This document shows, piece after piece, positions 1 to 7,945 of a DNA stretch of 18,823 nt. Location: positions 1 through 18,823 of the forward strand of contig CAYMFU010000303.1 in assembly GCA_964389805.1 (NCBI GenBank). The letters run 5' to 3'. A model generated the notes under the pieces. The model saw only the letters and a list, made by a program, of their open reading frames with translations. It made no database searches and had not been told where the DNA came from. Source of the stretch: JAGTVG01 sp964389805 (GTDB lineage: Bacteria > Bacteroidota > Bacteroidia > Cytophagales > Cyclobacteriaceae). Position numbers and translations under genes: made by a program. Position 1 is the stretch's first letter. Each line of letters begins with the position of its first letter.

Positions 1-1
1 C

Positions 2-1360
2 CTGCTTAAAAAATACGACCAGCCTGGTCCCAGGTATACCAGTTATCCAACAGCTCCTTATTTTCACGAAGGTATAGGATATAAGGAATATATTCAGCAT
101 ATCGAAAAGGACAACGAAACAATCGGGAACAGGGATCTTTCACTGTATTTCCATCTTCCCTTTTGTGATACTCTTTGCTATTTCTGTGGTTGCAATATGA
201 TGGTAACCCGCAACTTCGATAAGATAGACAGGTATATAGATTATATTGAAAAAGAGATAAAACTTTTAAAGCAGCATATTAATCCGGACAGGAAAATCAT
301 CCAATTGCATTGGGGGGGAGGGACTCCAACACATCTTACCCCTGCACAGATCCGGAGGCTTGGACAGATCATTCATGATAATTTCGATTTCAGGGAAGAA
401 GCTGAAGTAGGTGTTGAGATCGATCCCAGGGAGTTGACTTTTGATCACATGAAGGCACTGCGGGACATGGGATTCAATCGCTGCAGTATGGGAGTCCAGG
501 ATTTTGACCCGGAGGTACAGAAGACAGTCAACCGTATCCAGCCTGAAAATATAACCCGTCAGACTGTGGACTGGTCCAGGGAACTTGGCTTTACAAGCAT
601 AAACCTGGATTTGATGTATGGTCTGCCCTTCCAGAAAGTGGAAACCTTTTCTAAAACGATCGATATGGTATTATCTATGGACCCGGATCGTTTTGCGGTC
701 TTTAACTATGCCCATTTACCCAGGATGATCAAACATCAGAAGTTGATCAGGGAAGAATGGATCCCGCCAAGGGAAGAAAAGCTTCAACTGTTAAAGCTCA
801 GTATTGATAAACTGTCGGATGCGGGTTACACCTATATCGGTATGGACCATTTCGCAAAACCTGATGATGAGCTAACCGTAGCGATGGAAGATGGCACACT
901 ATACCGGAATTTCCAGGGATATTCCACCCATGCGGGCATTAATCTTTTTGCCCTCGGCATCACAAGTATCGCTATGCTATCCGATACATATATGCAGAAT
1001 GTTAAAACACTAAAAGAATATTATAATTTAATCGATCAGGATAAATTACCCATATACCGGGGAATCATTTTAACCCGGGATGATATCATCAGGAGAGAAG
1101 TTATTACCGACCTGATGTGTAATTTCAGACTTAAAAAAGATAAAGTCGAGAAAAAATACGATATCAGCTTTGACTCCTATCTCAGTGAGGCGCTTGATCA
1201 TCTGGTTTCCTTGCAGAAAGATGGCCTTGTCGAATTGGAGAATGACCAGATAAGCGTTACTAATTCGGGAAGGCTCCTGATAAGGAACATCGCTATGAAA
1301 TTCGATGCTCATTTAATGAAAAAGGAAAAAGACAAACCACAATTTTCAAGAACCGTTTAA
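2..1360 (+). CDS. hemN: Oxygen-independent coproporphyrinogen III oxidase (5' end outside window)
   Basis: Radical-SAM enzyme that decarboxylates coproporphyrinogen III to protoporphyrinogen IX without oxygen, in the cytoplasm. The frame is open from base 2, so an ATG at 197 is internal: it lies after the catalytic cysteines. The visible 452 residues begin LLKKYDQPGPRYTSYPTAPY, the conserved HemN N-terminus, so only a few codons are missing. The SAM/Fe-S motif C-x3-C-x2-C-x-C (FCDTLCYFCGC) is encoded at about 165-193, followed by the SAM-binding HWGGGTPTHL. The PGPRYTSYPT start and the extra fourth Cys favour true HemN over HemW. It lies 12 bp upstream of hemB, so the two are probably cotranscribed. 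It implies haem synthesis under anoxia, which fits the cytochrome genes that follow. Family assignment is near certain. Confidence 0.96.
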   Translation: MLKKYDQPGPRYTSYPTAPYFHEGIGYKEYIQHIEKDNETIGNRDLSLYFHLPFCDTLCYFCGCNMMVTRNFDKIDRYIDYIEKEIKLLKQHINPDRKIIQLHWGGGTPTHLTPAQIRRLGQIIHDNFDFREEAEVGVEIDPRELTFDHMKALRDMGFNRCSMGVQDFDPEVQKTVNRIQPENITRQTVDWSRELGFTSINLDLMYGLPFQKVETFSKTIDMVLSMDPDRFAVFNYAHLPRMIKHQKLIREEWIPPREEKLQLLKLSIDKLSDAGYTYIGMDHFAKPDDELTVAMEDGTLYRNFQGYSTHAGINLFALGITSIAMLSDTYMQNVKTLKEYYNLIDQDKLPIYRGIILTRDDIIRREVITDLMCNFRLKKDKVEKKYDISFDSYLSEALDHLVSLQKDGLVELENDQISVTNSGRLLIRNIAMKFDAHLMKKEKDKPQFSRTV

Positions 1361-1372
1361 TTTTTTTTAATT

Positions 1373-2350
1373 ATGTATACACCCTATTATCGACCAAGGA
1401 GATTACGAAGAAATGATGCCATCAGGGATCTGGTAAGAGAAACCAACCTCTCGGTGAATGATCTGATATTACCTCTTTTTGTTGTAGAAGGAGAGAATAT
1501 TAGAAATCCTATAAGCTCCATGCCGGGCAGTAATCAGATTTCCATAGATCTGTTGGTAAAAGAGGTCAGGGAAATCCGGAAACTGGGCATTCAGTCTATT
1601 ATCTTATTTGGCATTCCGGATCAAAAGGATGCTACCGGCAGCGATGCGGTTAACGAAAGCGGTATTATTCAAAGAGCGGTAATGGCTGTAAAAGAAGCGG
1701 TTCCGGAGATGTATGTGATCACGGATGTTTGTTTCTGCGAATATACTGATCATGGTCACTGCGGGGCTATAATTGATGGCAATGTCGATAATGACACTAC
1801 CCTGCAGATGCTATCTGATCAGGTCATCACCCATGCTAAAGCCGGAGCAGATATGGTTGCCCCATCAGGGATGATGGATGGAATGGTAGGTGCAATCCGG
1901 AAAGGATTGGATGACAATAATTTTGAGAATATCCCGATCATGAGTTATGCGGCGAAGTATGCCTCGGGATTCTATGGACCTTTCAGGGAAGCGGCCGAAT
2001 CAACACCACAGTTTGGTGACAGGCGGGCCTACCAGATGGACCCTGCCAATAGCCGTGAGGCCATGTATGAAGTCGAACTGGATGTTAATGAAGGCGCGGA
2101 TATCATTATGGTGAAGCCTGCCCTTTCTTACCTGGATATCATCCATAAAGTAAAATCACAGATAAATCTACCGGTGGCCGCCTATAATGTGAGCGGGGAA
2201 TTTTCCATGGTGAAAGCTGCAGCTAAACTGGGGTGGATCGATGAACAGAAAGTGGCGATGGAGATCCTGACATCAATCAAACGTGCCGGAGCGGATCTTA
2301 TCCTGACTTATTACGCAAAAGAAGCTGCCATGTGGCTTAACAAGATATAA
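1373..2350 (+). CDS. hemB: Delta-aminolevulinic acid dehydratase (porphobilinogen synthase)
   Basis: Condenses two 5-aminolevulinate molecules into porphobilinogen, an early cytoplasmic step of haem synthesis. At 325 residues it is full length for the family. Active-site zinc ligands are the triad C120-x-C122-x7-C130 (DVCFCEYTDHGHCG), marking the zinc-dependent, cysteine-type enzyme rather than the Asp-rich magnesium type. The two Schiff-base lysines are K195 (SYAAKYASGFYGPFREA) and K248 (IIMVKPA). It follows hemN by 12 bp, with a T/A-rich spacer and no clear Shine-Dalgarno, which is common in Bacteroidota. A strong hairpin terminator directly follows the stop codon, so the hem unit ends here. 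Confidence 0.97.
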   Translation: MYTPYYRPRRLRRNDAIRDLVRETNLSVNDLILPLFVVEGENIRNPISSMPGSNQISIDLLVKEVREIRKLGIQSIILFGIPDQKDATGSDAVNESGIIQRAVMAVKEAVPEMYVITDVCFCEYTDHGHCGAIIDGNVDNDTTLQMLSDQVITHAKAGADMVAPSGMMDGMVGAIRKGLDDNNFENIPIMSYAAKYASGFYGPFREAAESTPQFGDRRAYQMDPANSREAMYEVELDVNEGADIIMVKPALSYLDIIHKVKSQINLPVAAYNVSGEFSMVKAAAKLGWIDEQKVAMEILTSIKRAGADLILTYYAKEAAMWLNKI

Positions 2351-2382
2351 AAAAAGCCTGCCTTTCAAGGCAGGCTTTTTTT
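2349..2382. terminator. Bidirectional intrinsic terminator between hemB and the octahaem cytochrome gene
   Basis: The stem GCCTGCC (2356-2362) pairs perfectly with GGCAGGC (2369-2375) around a TTTCAA loop. It is flanked by a run of seven A on the left and seven T on the right, so it has a U-tract in either direction. It sits between the convergent stops of hemB and the leftward cytochrome gene and probably serves both. Confidence 0.9.
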
Positions 2383-2396
2383 ATATCTCCTATCCT

Positions 2397-3545
2397 TTAA
2401 TCATGATAACCTGTAGCATACGCTGAAAGTTCCTCAAGGGTTTTTCGTGAAGTAAAAGGCAAATCAGGATTTCCTCCCTCTCCATCAGGATCACGGTGAC
2501 ATTGGTAACATACGAAATCAAGAGTCACCCCTGTTTCTCCATTAGCAAGTGTTCCATCTTCATTGAACATTTCCCCATCAGCATCCACATTGATCTTGAA
2601 AATATGAGTCTGTACATCCCCCTGGTACTTATTTCGCTTGACGGCAGATTTTGATGCATAAGGAAGATGACATGTTTCACAGCTGGCACCACGAATTTCA
2701 TGATCGTTATTGGTATCTGAATGGCAATCTGTACAGTTCTTTATAATACCAGCGGTCTGTCCATGTTTTACTGACTTATGTGGATTATGGCAGTCGTTAC
2801 AACTTAATTCACTATGCCCTGCTGCGATCATTTCATCATACTGCTCATGGTGTTTGATAAATCCTCCGCTGGCCGCAATGGTATGGTCTTCATTTCTGTA
2901 ATGACAAGTGCCGCATTGTTCCGAAGAACGATCAACGATGATGTCGTCTTTGGATCGTGTTAATTGGTGAATTGCGCCCATTCCGTGACACGCTTCACAT
3001 TGAATACCCCCGTCAAAAAACTCACCGGCCATGCCTTCCAGATCATCCTGTGGAACGCCACCGTCATCAATATGCACCCAACCAGTCGTATGGCATCGAC
3101 CACAATCATACATTTTTGTGCCAGGATCTTCGTCAGCGTGATAAGGTACAGCTTCCTGAGTTTCAAAGTTCCATTGCACGTCATCTCCGGTTACGATATA
3201 TCCATTGGAATCAACATAACGGGCCTTCCAGGCGTATCCCCCAATAACATAGGTTATATTATTCCAGTCATATCCTGAAGGCGTATAATCCAATGTGGTA
3301 AATGGATAAATTGGCGCCTGTCCACCCTCTACTTTATTGAGTTTATAAGGATGGCCGGTTGTAATGAAGGAATTATAAATATCTGTGTGACAAACAGCAC
3401 ATTCTTCTGATCCTATGTATTCTTGCTCAATCTTGTCTGGAATCTCAGGCCCAGCAAGCTGGTCAGATGTGCAGCTCCAAGTTATCAAACCCATGAAAAG
3501 AATCATTCCCGCAGATTTAATCATTAATAATATCTTATTTCCCAT
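2397..3545 (-). CDS. Octahaem c-type cytochrome, probable lipoprotein
   Basis: Exported multihaem cytochrome of 382 residues. Eight CxxCH sites are visible, at Cys49, 148, 183, 211, 249, 271, 289 and 346. The N-terminus is basic then hydrophobic and reaches Cys25 (GLITWSC), an imperfect lipobox, so lipid anchoring is likely but not certain. The segment around residues 90-120 (NNITYVIGGYAWKARYVDSN) is a pattern seen in many multihaem cytochromes of the c554/NrfA-like group, and additional His residues could be distal haem ligands. No catalytic signature was recognised, so an electron-carrier role is inferred. It is divergent from the collagen-stalk cytochrome across a 384 bp gap and ends at the terminator shared with hemB. 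An in-frame Met at residue 8 is a possible alternative start. Confidence 0.9.
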   Translation of the reverse strand: MGNKILLMIKSAGMILFMGLITWSCTSDQLAGPEIPDKIEQEYIGSEECAVCHTDIYNSFITTGHPYKLNKVEGGQAPIYPFTTLDYTPSGYDWNNITYVIGGYAWKARYVDSNGYIVTGDDVQWNFETQEAVPYHADEDPGTKMYDCGRCHTTGWVHIDDGGVPQDDLEGMAGEFFDGGIQCEACHGMGAIHQLTRSKDDIIVDRSSEQCGTCHYRNEDHTIAASGGFIKHHEQYDEMIAAGHSELSCNDCHNPHKSVKHGQTAGIIKNCTDCHSDTNNDHEIRGASCETCHLPYASKSAVKRNKYQGDVQTHIFKINVDADGEMFNEDGTLANGETGVTLDFVCYQCHRDPDGEGGNPDLPFTSRKTLEELSAYATGYHD

Positions 3546-3644
3546 GACTTTAATTTTAAAATTAAATTTTCTGATTTATCATATGACCAATTATGATCAT
3601 TTCTGCCCAATATTGATTAATTATTAACCCTGATTGAACATATA

Positions 3645-3676
3645 CAAAAATATCTCTTTAGGAAACTATATTGAAA
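3645..3676 (-). promoter_or_regulatory. Possible Bacteroidota-type promoter for the octahaem cytochrome gene
   Basis: Read leftwards, TATTTTTG (3652-3645) matches the Bacteroidota -7 consensus TAnnTTTG exactly. A TTTC (3676-3673), one base off the -33 TTTG, lies 20 bp upstream. This would give a leader of roughly 90-95 nt. The region is very AT-rich, so a chance match is possible. Confidence 0.35.
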
Positions 3677-3842
3677 TGCATTATTATGATACTATCCCCC
3701 CATGAACATTTTGTTTTTCGGTTTAGCGATGGATTATATCAATAATAACATAATCTATGTCACTTTTATTATGATTTAGGTCCATTGAAAAGGCAGAAAG
3801 ATTCATCATAAAAATGTCATTATATCATGGTGTATTGATTGC

Positions 3843-3875
3843 CTTGAAACAGCGACAATGTTAGCTTTATACTTG
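3843..3875 (+). promoter_or_regulatory. Possible promoter for the collagen-stalk cytochrome gene
   Basis: TATACTTG (3868-3875) matches TAnnTTTG with one mismatch, and CTTG (3843-3846) lies about 21 bp upstream in the -33 position. The following leader of about 50 nt is A/T-rich, contains the 14-bp palindrome TTTTTAATTAAAAA (3904-3917), and has an A-rich stretch before the ATG instead of a Shine-Dalgarno. Confidence 0.3.
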
Positions 3876-3929
3876 AGAAAATACACATTCTTTTTAAAAG
3901 AACTTTTTAATTAAAAAATTATAAAAATT

Positions 3930-5087
3930 ATGAGAAAGCGAATTTTTTTGAATTGTTTAATCGCAGCCAGTTTTGTGATCGGATTGGCCTTCATGACAGG
4001 TTGCGAAGGACCCACAGGACCAGCTGGTGCAGATGGTGCAGATGGCACAGATGGAGTGGATGGAACAAATGGTACAGATGGTACTGATGGTGTTGATGGT
4101 AATGTTACCTGTTTGGAATGTCACTCCGCTGATACTCCAGATGCGATAGCAGAAGAGTTTCATCGATCAGTACACGCCGCAGGAGCGATAGCTGTTGACT
4201 ATGCAGGTGGACGAACTTCTTGCGCAATGTGTCACTCTCATGAGGGCTATCTTGAATATTCCCGAACTGATGATGTAGCTGAAACAATTGTTAATCCAAG
4301 TGCTTGGCAATGCCAAACCTGTCATAATATCCACACTACTTTCGAGCAGACTGACTATGCATTCAGGGCAGGTGATCCCGTTACTTTTGTTAGTGGAACT
4401 ACTGTAGATGGCTTAAATAATAATACTTGTCTTAATTGCCATCAGGCTCGCAGAGATGTTACGAATTATGATCCACCATACGCAAATGACACCACATTCA
4501 CAAGGACGTTTACTGATCCTGATGATATACTCATTTATAACGATCCGGCTCATTCAGCAATTGGACCAGCAGGAACTCGTACTCTGAATGGAACAGGAGA
4601 TACATTGGTCGTAGTATTTGACGTACCTACAACGCATGCTTACATTAGCAGTACACATGCTGGTCCTCACCATGGCCCACAGGGTAATGTATGGGCTGGA
4701 GAAATCGGCGTTGCCGATGGCGTTCCTTATGATGATCACTCAGATGGCTGTGTTAAATGCCACATGGGTCCAGATAGCGGTCATAGCTTTAAGCCAAAAT
4801 CTACCAATTGTACAGTTACAGATTGTCACAGTTCTGATAAGGATGATACCTTAGAAGCTTTTGCTGAAGACCTTGATGCTGTTGGTGCAGAATTAGAAGC
4901 TCTTCATGCTGTTCATTTGGATCCTGAAGATGGAAGATACCATCCACAGTATGCTTCTCTTCCTAGAGCTGATTTCAATGCATGGTGGGACTTTATGGTA
5001 CTTTACGAAGACAGAAGTAACAGTGCTCATAACCCAACTTACATGAATGATATGCTTGATGGTGCTGAAACTCAGTTAGGACTATAA
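3930..5087 (+). CDS. Multihaem cytochrome lipoprotein with collagen-like stalk
   Basis: Predicted surface or periplasmic lipoprotein of 385 residues. A signal peptide ends at the lipobox FMTGC (Cys25). Eleven Gly-X-Y triplets follow at once (residues 27-59), then the haem domain. CxxCH sites start at Cys61, 98, 128, 167 and 274. A sixth, CTVTDCH (Cys294-His300), has four residues between the cysteines. The His-rich stretch at 236-248 and the C-terminal HNPTY (367-371) resemble distal-ligand positions in multihaem cytochromes. A long haem-free stretch (171-273) may be an inserted domain. No reductase signature was recognised. It is divergent from the octahaem lipoprotein gene, is monocistronic, and is followed by a strong terminator. 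A role in carrying electrons away from the membrane is inferred. Confidence 0.9.
   Translation: MRKRIFLNCLIAASFVIGLAFMTGCEGPTGPAGADGADGTDGVDGTNGTDGTDGVDGNVTCLECHSADTPDAIAEEFHRSVHAAGAIAVDYAGGRTSCAMCHSHEGYLEYSRTDDVAETIVNPSAWQCQTCHNIHTTFEQTDYAFRAGDPVTFVSGTTVDGLNNNTCLNCHQARRDVTNYDPPYANDTTFTRTFTDPDDILIYNDPAHSAIGPAGTRTLNGTGDTLVVVFDVPTTHAYISSTHAGPHHGPQGNVWAGEIGVADGVPYDDHSDGCVKCHMGPDSGHSFKPKSTNCTVTDCHSSDKDDTLEAFAEDLDAVGAELEALHAVHLDPEDGRYHPQYASLPRADFNAWWDFMVLYEDRSNSAHNPTYMNDMLDGAETQLGL
4008..4106 (+). repeat. Collagen-like Gly-X-Y coding repeat (11 triplets)
   Basis: Eleven consecutive Gly-X-Y triplets, beginning GPTGPAGADGAD and ending GVDGNV, directly follow the lipidated cysteine. The DNA is a degenerate 9-bp periodic array of GGT/GGA-x-GAT type units. 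X-Y is mostly Thr/Val/Ala-Asp, giving an acidic, proline-poor stalk typical of bacterial collagen-like linkers. Confidence 0.9.
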
Positions 5088-5115
5088 TAAGAAAATTAAT
5101 AACAGATTATTTTAT

Positions 5116-5150
5116 AAAAAACCTCCCCGAAAAATCGGGGAGGTTTTTTT
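5116..5150 (+). terminator. Intrinsic terminator after the collagen-stalk cytochrome gene
   Basis: The perfect 9-bp stem CCTCCCCGA (5122-5130) / TCGGGGAGG (5135-5143) closes an AAAA loop and is followed by seven T. The A-run on the left could make it work in reverse too, but no leftward gene ends right next to it. Confidence 0.92.
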
Positions 5151-5668
5151 ATTGTAGAAGTCTATATATTATAGACAGTCCGTAAAATGATTTCCTGAAT
5201 AATTCTATTTTATTCCCACATAATTTCCAGCGCTCTTCAAGCTTTTTTTTCACATAGACCAAATTCAGGATGGTCAATCGTATAATTCCTTTAACATTTA
5301 CTTTTCAGACAATGGGCATCCATTATAAGATCAGAGATTATTTTAACCAATGAATTCATATATAAACACTGCACTATTCTTATAAATGCTACTGAGTCAT
5401 TCTGAAGAACTGAAAAATCTCAGGCTTCTATTTAGAGACTCTAAGGTATTATTCGTCAATTTGTAGTATCAGAACAATATATGGACAGAGGCTCATTCAC
5501 CCCCTATTGAGGATCTGCTATAAGATAGACTTCTGTATGATGGCACTTACTGTAACGGGTGATCCATGGAACCGATGTTGCCCTCAAAAAGTATGTGATT
5601 TTATTATGTGAAAGAGTTTCACTACCCATTATGACGGGTATTAATTAAATGCCTAAGAGAATGTTGAA
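5151..5668. other. Intergenic stretch without a supported gene
   Basis: About 520 bp of AT-rich sequence lies between the terminator and the stop of the leftward membrane-anchored protein gene. No frame gives a convincing protein. The only structure seen is a weak inverted pair, TACCC/GGGTA with an 8-nt loop, near 5624-5641. It lacks a T-run, so it is not called as a terminator. A decayed gene is possible but not shown. Confidence 0.5.
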
Positions 5669-6565
5669 TCAATGTGCAGTCTTACTATCCTTTTTGATCA
5701 AATAAATAACCACAAAAATATAGAGATAGTGAAGCCAAACGGCAGATAAAAGAACAATTAAAGTATAAGTCATCCATAAAGGAGCATCGGTATCTCCCAA
5801 TCCTCTTCGCTCTTCTTGCACTAATGTTTCACGTACCATCCCCCAATCCTTTACAGCAGAACCCTCTACAAAACCAAAATCATCACTTTCCTCGATTCTC
5901 GCTATTATAGTTAGATTCCCTTCGGAATCCCCGGGCAGGGTAATCGGGAATTCTACAGTACAAACACCGTCATTCAATTCAGCTTCACCTATTTTGTACA
6001 AACTGAATGATCCAGGAATATAAAATGAAAGATCAATTCCATCATTTAGTATTGTATCTGAACCAGATTGATCTATCTCAAAGGCTTTTGCTGAAATAAT
6101 TTTTACTGAATCTACTTCAATGAAAGCAATCTCAATTCTTGCTTCTTTAATGGACATTTTTTTTGTAGCTCCATTAAATCTATCATTGCCTTCGAACACT
6201 GAAGAAAACGTATAAACACCATCCTCATTCGAAAAAAGATCCTGTTCTGTAGTAACAGTATAAAATGATTCACCCTTATCATTTGATATCACAGAACCTA
6301 ATTTGGCCTCAATTGAATCTGTGATATTATAAAAACTTATCGGAATGTCACTTACTGGCATAATCTTCCTGTTTTCACCAATACGCGCACGAACCGTGGC
6401 CTTCAAATCAATTCCAGTATTTTTTTGATAGCACATAATATCCATGTAGATCCTTAATGGTTTATCTTCCTGAGCCAAAGTCAAACCAGCCTTAAGAAGA
6501 AAAATCAGCAAGGCAGATAATAAAACGACCTTTCTTAATGTCCAAGATTCTATACATTTTCTCAT
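5669..6565 (-). CDS. Unrecognised exported protein with C-terminal membrane anchor, third gene of the Fe-S/NrfD operon
   Basis: I do not recognise this 298-residue protein. It has an N-terminal hydrophobic signal sequence (about 11-31, ending LTLAQ), a mainly beta-type exported region (32-255) and one C-terminal transmembrane helix (about 263-288) followed by a short basic tail. The exported part suggests two Ig-like or carboxypeptidase-regulatory-like units: phrases such as PISFYNITDS, GVYTFSSVFEGNDRFNGAT and GVCTVEFPITLP resemble beta-sandwich adhesion or surface repeats. It has only two mature cysteines and no CxxCH, so it does not bind c-haem. It follows the nrfD-like gene by 57 bp, so it is probably in the same transcript. 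The topology suggests an accessory subunit or docking partner on the outer face of the membrane complex, which is inference from position only. Confidence 0.85.
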   Translation of the reverse strand: MRKCIESWTLRKVVLLSALLIFLLKAGLTLAQEDKPLRIYMDIMCYQKNTGIDLKATVRARIGENRKIMPVSDIPISFYNITDSIEAKLGSVISNDKGESFYTVTTEQDLFSNEDGVYTFSSVFEGNDRFNGATKKMSIKEARIEIAFIEVDSVKIISAKAFEIDQSGSDTILNDGIDLSFYIPGSFSLYKIGEAELNDGVCTVEFPITLPGDSEGNLTIIARIEESDDFGFVEGSAVKDWGMVRETLVQEERRGLGDTDAPLWMTYTLIVLLSAVWLHYLYIFVVIYLIKKDSKTAH

Positions 6566-6594
6566 TTTTCAATTATTTATAATCCATTTAATAA

Positions 6595-6618
6595 TTCCGA
6601 TAATATCATTATTCGGAA
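6595..6618 (-). promoter_or_regulatory. Intercistronic hairpin between the NrfD-like gene and the third operon gene
   Basis: TTCCGA TAAT (6595-6604) pairs with ATTA t TCGGAA (6608-6618) around a 3-nt loop, with one bulged base. It starts 4-5 nt past the NrfD-like stop codon. No T-run follows in the leftward direction, so it looks more like an mRNA-stabilising or attenuating element than a full terminator. Confidence 0.4.
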
Positions 6619-6622
6619 CATT

Positions 6623-7945
6623 TTATGTTTTGGATTCACTTGATTCAAAAGAACCAGATTCGGCCAAAGGTATAATGGGAACAAATTTCGAATACAAATA
6701 GAAAAACAAACAGAATACAGCTAATCCGGAAAGGGTTAATACCCATTCAATCCAGGTCATCGAATACTGAATATATTCAATTCGTGATTCTTGCATTGGG
6801 AGCAAAGGGGTTTCAAGTGTAGGGATAATAATTATATATCTTTTTACCCACATTGCCAATACTACGATGAGAGAGGCGAATGAGATACTGTTTATAGATC
6901 TGAATGAAGGAACGGCAATTATAATTATTGGTAGCAATACACCCACAAATGCAGCGAATATAAACATCCATCCAAATTCATTCAAATTAAATAGCTTATA
7001 AATAAGTTCAAGTTCCCATTTTTCAGAACCGTACCAATTTGTTAAATATTCAGCAAAAGTGAAATATCCATATAAAGCGCCCAACACCAATAAAATTATA
7101 CCCAGGTACTTGAAATGTTTTTCAACAATAATATCTTCCAGATGGTATAATTTACGATATACCCACATGGCTACAATTAATACACCCGTGCCTGAAAAAA
7201 CAGCCGCTACTACAAAATAAGGAGCAAATATTGTACTATGCCAACCCGGTCGAAGGGTCATCCCAAATATCCACGACAGAACAGAGTGTACGATTACTGC
7301 CAATGGAATAATTATTATTGACATAATGGTCATCCCTCTGTGGATCAGATTGCGTTGTCTGGGCGTATCCTGATAGGAAACTGCAAAAAATTTATACAGG
7401 GGTTTTCTCCATTTTCCGACTTTTAAACCATCATAATCTCTTAAAATGGCAAAATCCTGAATGGTGGCCAGGTAAAGAAAAATAATACTTCCTACCAGAT
7501 AGGTGGTAATGGCTATTACATCCCAGGTGATCGGTGATTGGATCCGTCCATACAATATCAGGTGATGAAGTCTGTCCAGACGACCCATACATAATAATAT
7601 ATAGATCGGCCCTAATATGGTTGAAATGACCGTGATCATTTCGGCAATCCGGATAATGGGCTTTCTCCATTCAACCTTTAATAAATAGAGAATACCGGAT
7701 ATCAAGGCACCTGCGTAGCTTATCCCGATGTAAAAAATGAAGTTTACGATATATACACCCCAAAAGACATTATCTCTCATGCCAGTTACATAATGTCCCT
7801 CAAAATGCTGGATATATAGGGCTGGAAATCCTGCCAGGACAAATATGACCATGATCCAGAATAAAATCTTTTCGAACAAAGATGCGGTTTCCAGTTGGGG
7901 CGCATATCTCTCCAATGCATTGACCGTTGCAGAATCTATTTTCAT
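6623..7945 (-). CDS. NrfD/PsrC/ActC-type quinone-interacting membrane subunit
   Basis: Integral membrane protein of 440 residues with about ten hydrophobic helices (near 27-46, 60-87, 100-120, 143-163, 204-226, 237-260, 277-297, 325-345, 355-375 and 397-419). The segment RPGWHSTIFAPYFVVAAVFSG (from 232) matches the signature of the ActC/QrcD branch of the NrfD superfamily, which binds menaquinol or menaquinone and passes electrons to or from a partner Fe-S protein. Its ATG overlaps the stop of the Fe-S gene (7942-7945), so the two are translationally coupled. No molybdopterin subunit is next to it, unlike Psr or Act operons, so the partner is more likely a cytochrome. The family is clear; the direction of electron flow is not. 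Confidence 0.92.
   Translation of the reverse strand: MKIDSATVNALERYAPQLETASLFEKILFWIMVIFVLAGFPALYIQHFEGHYVTGMRDNVFWGVYIVNFIFYIGISYAGALISGILYLLKVEWRKPIIRIAEMITVISTILGPIYILLCMGRLDRLHHLILYGRIQSPITWDVIAITTYLVGSIIFLYLATIQDFAILRDYDGLKVGKWRKPLYKFFAVSYQDTPRQRNLIHRGMTIMSIIIIPLAVIVHSVLSWIFGMTLRPGWHSTIFAPYFVVAAVFSGTGVLIVAMWVYRKLYHLEDIIVEKHFKYLGIILLVLGALYGYFTFAEYLTNWYGSEKWELELIYKLFNLNEFGWMFIFAAFVGVLLPIIIIAVPSFRSINSISFASLIVVLAMWVKRYIIIIPTLETPLLPMQESRIEYIQYSMTWIEWVLTLSGLAVFCLFFYLYSKFVPIIPLAESGSFESSESKT

Noticed and set aside
197..1360. Start of hemN at the ATG at 197
   Set aside because: The frame is open to base 2 and encodes the conserved N-terminus and the catalytic Cys motif upstream of this ATG.
2957..3278. 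Plus-strand open frames across the octahaem cytochrome gene
   Set aside because: They overlap a clear eight-haem coding sequence and show no protein-family features.
3546..3929. FNR/CRP-type sites and a repeated TTATGAT heptamer in the divergent cytochrome promoter region
   Set aside because: Candidate TTGAT-N4-ATCAA sites match only in one half, and three TTATGAT copies (3591, 3684, 3769) are irregularly spaced and not unexpected in such AT-rich DNA.
4809..4829. CX4CH sites as sequencing errors or lost haems
   Set aside because: The frames are intact on both sides, and the same spacing occurs in two other proteins in this window with conserved context.
5624..5641. Terminator for the 298-residue protein gene
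   Set aside because: The inverted pair has only five base pairs, an eight-base loop and no T-run in the leftward direction.
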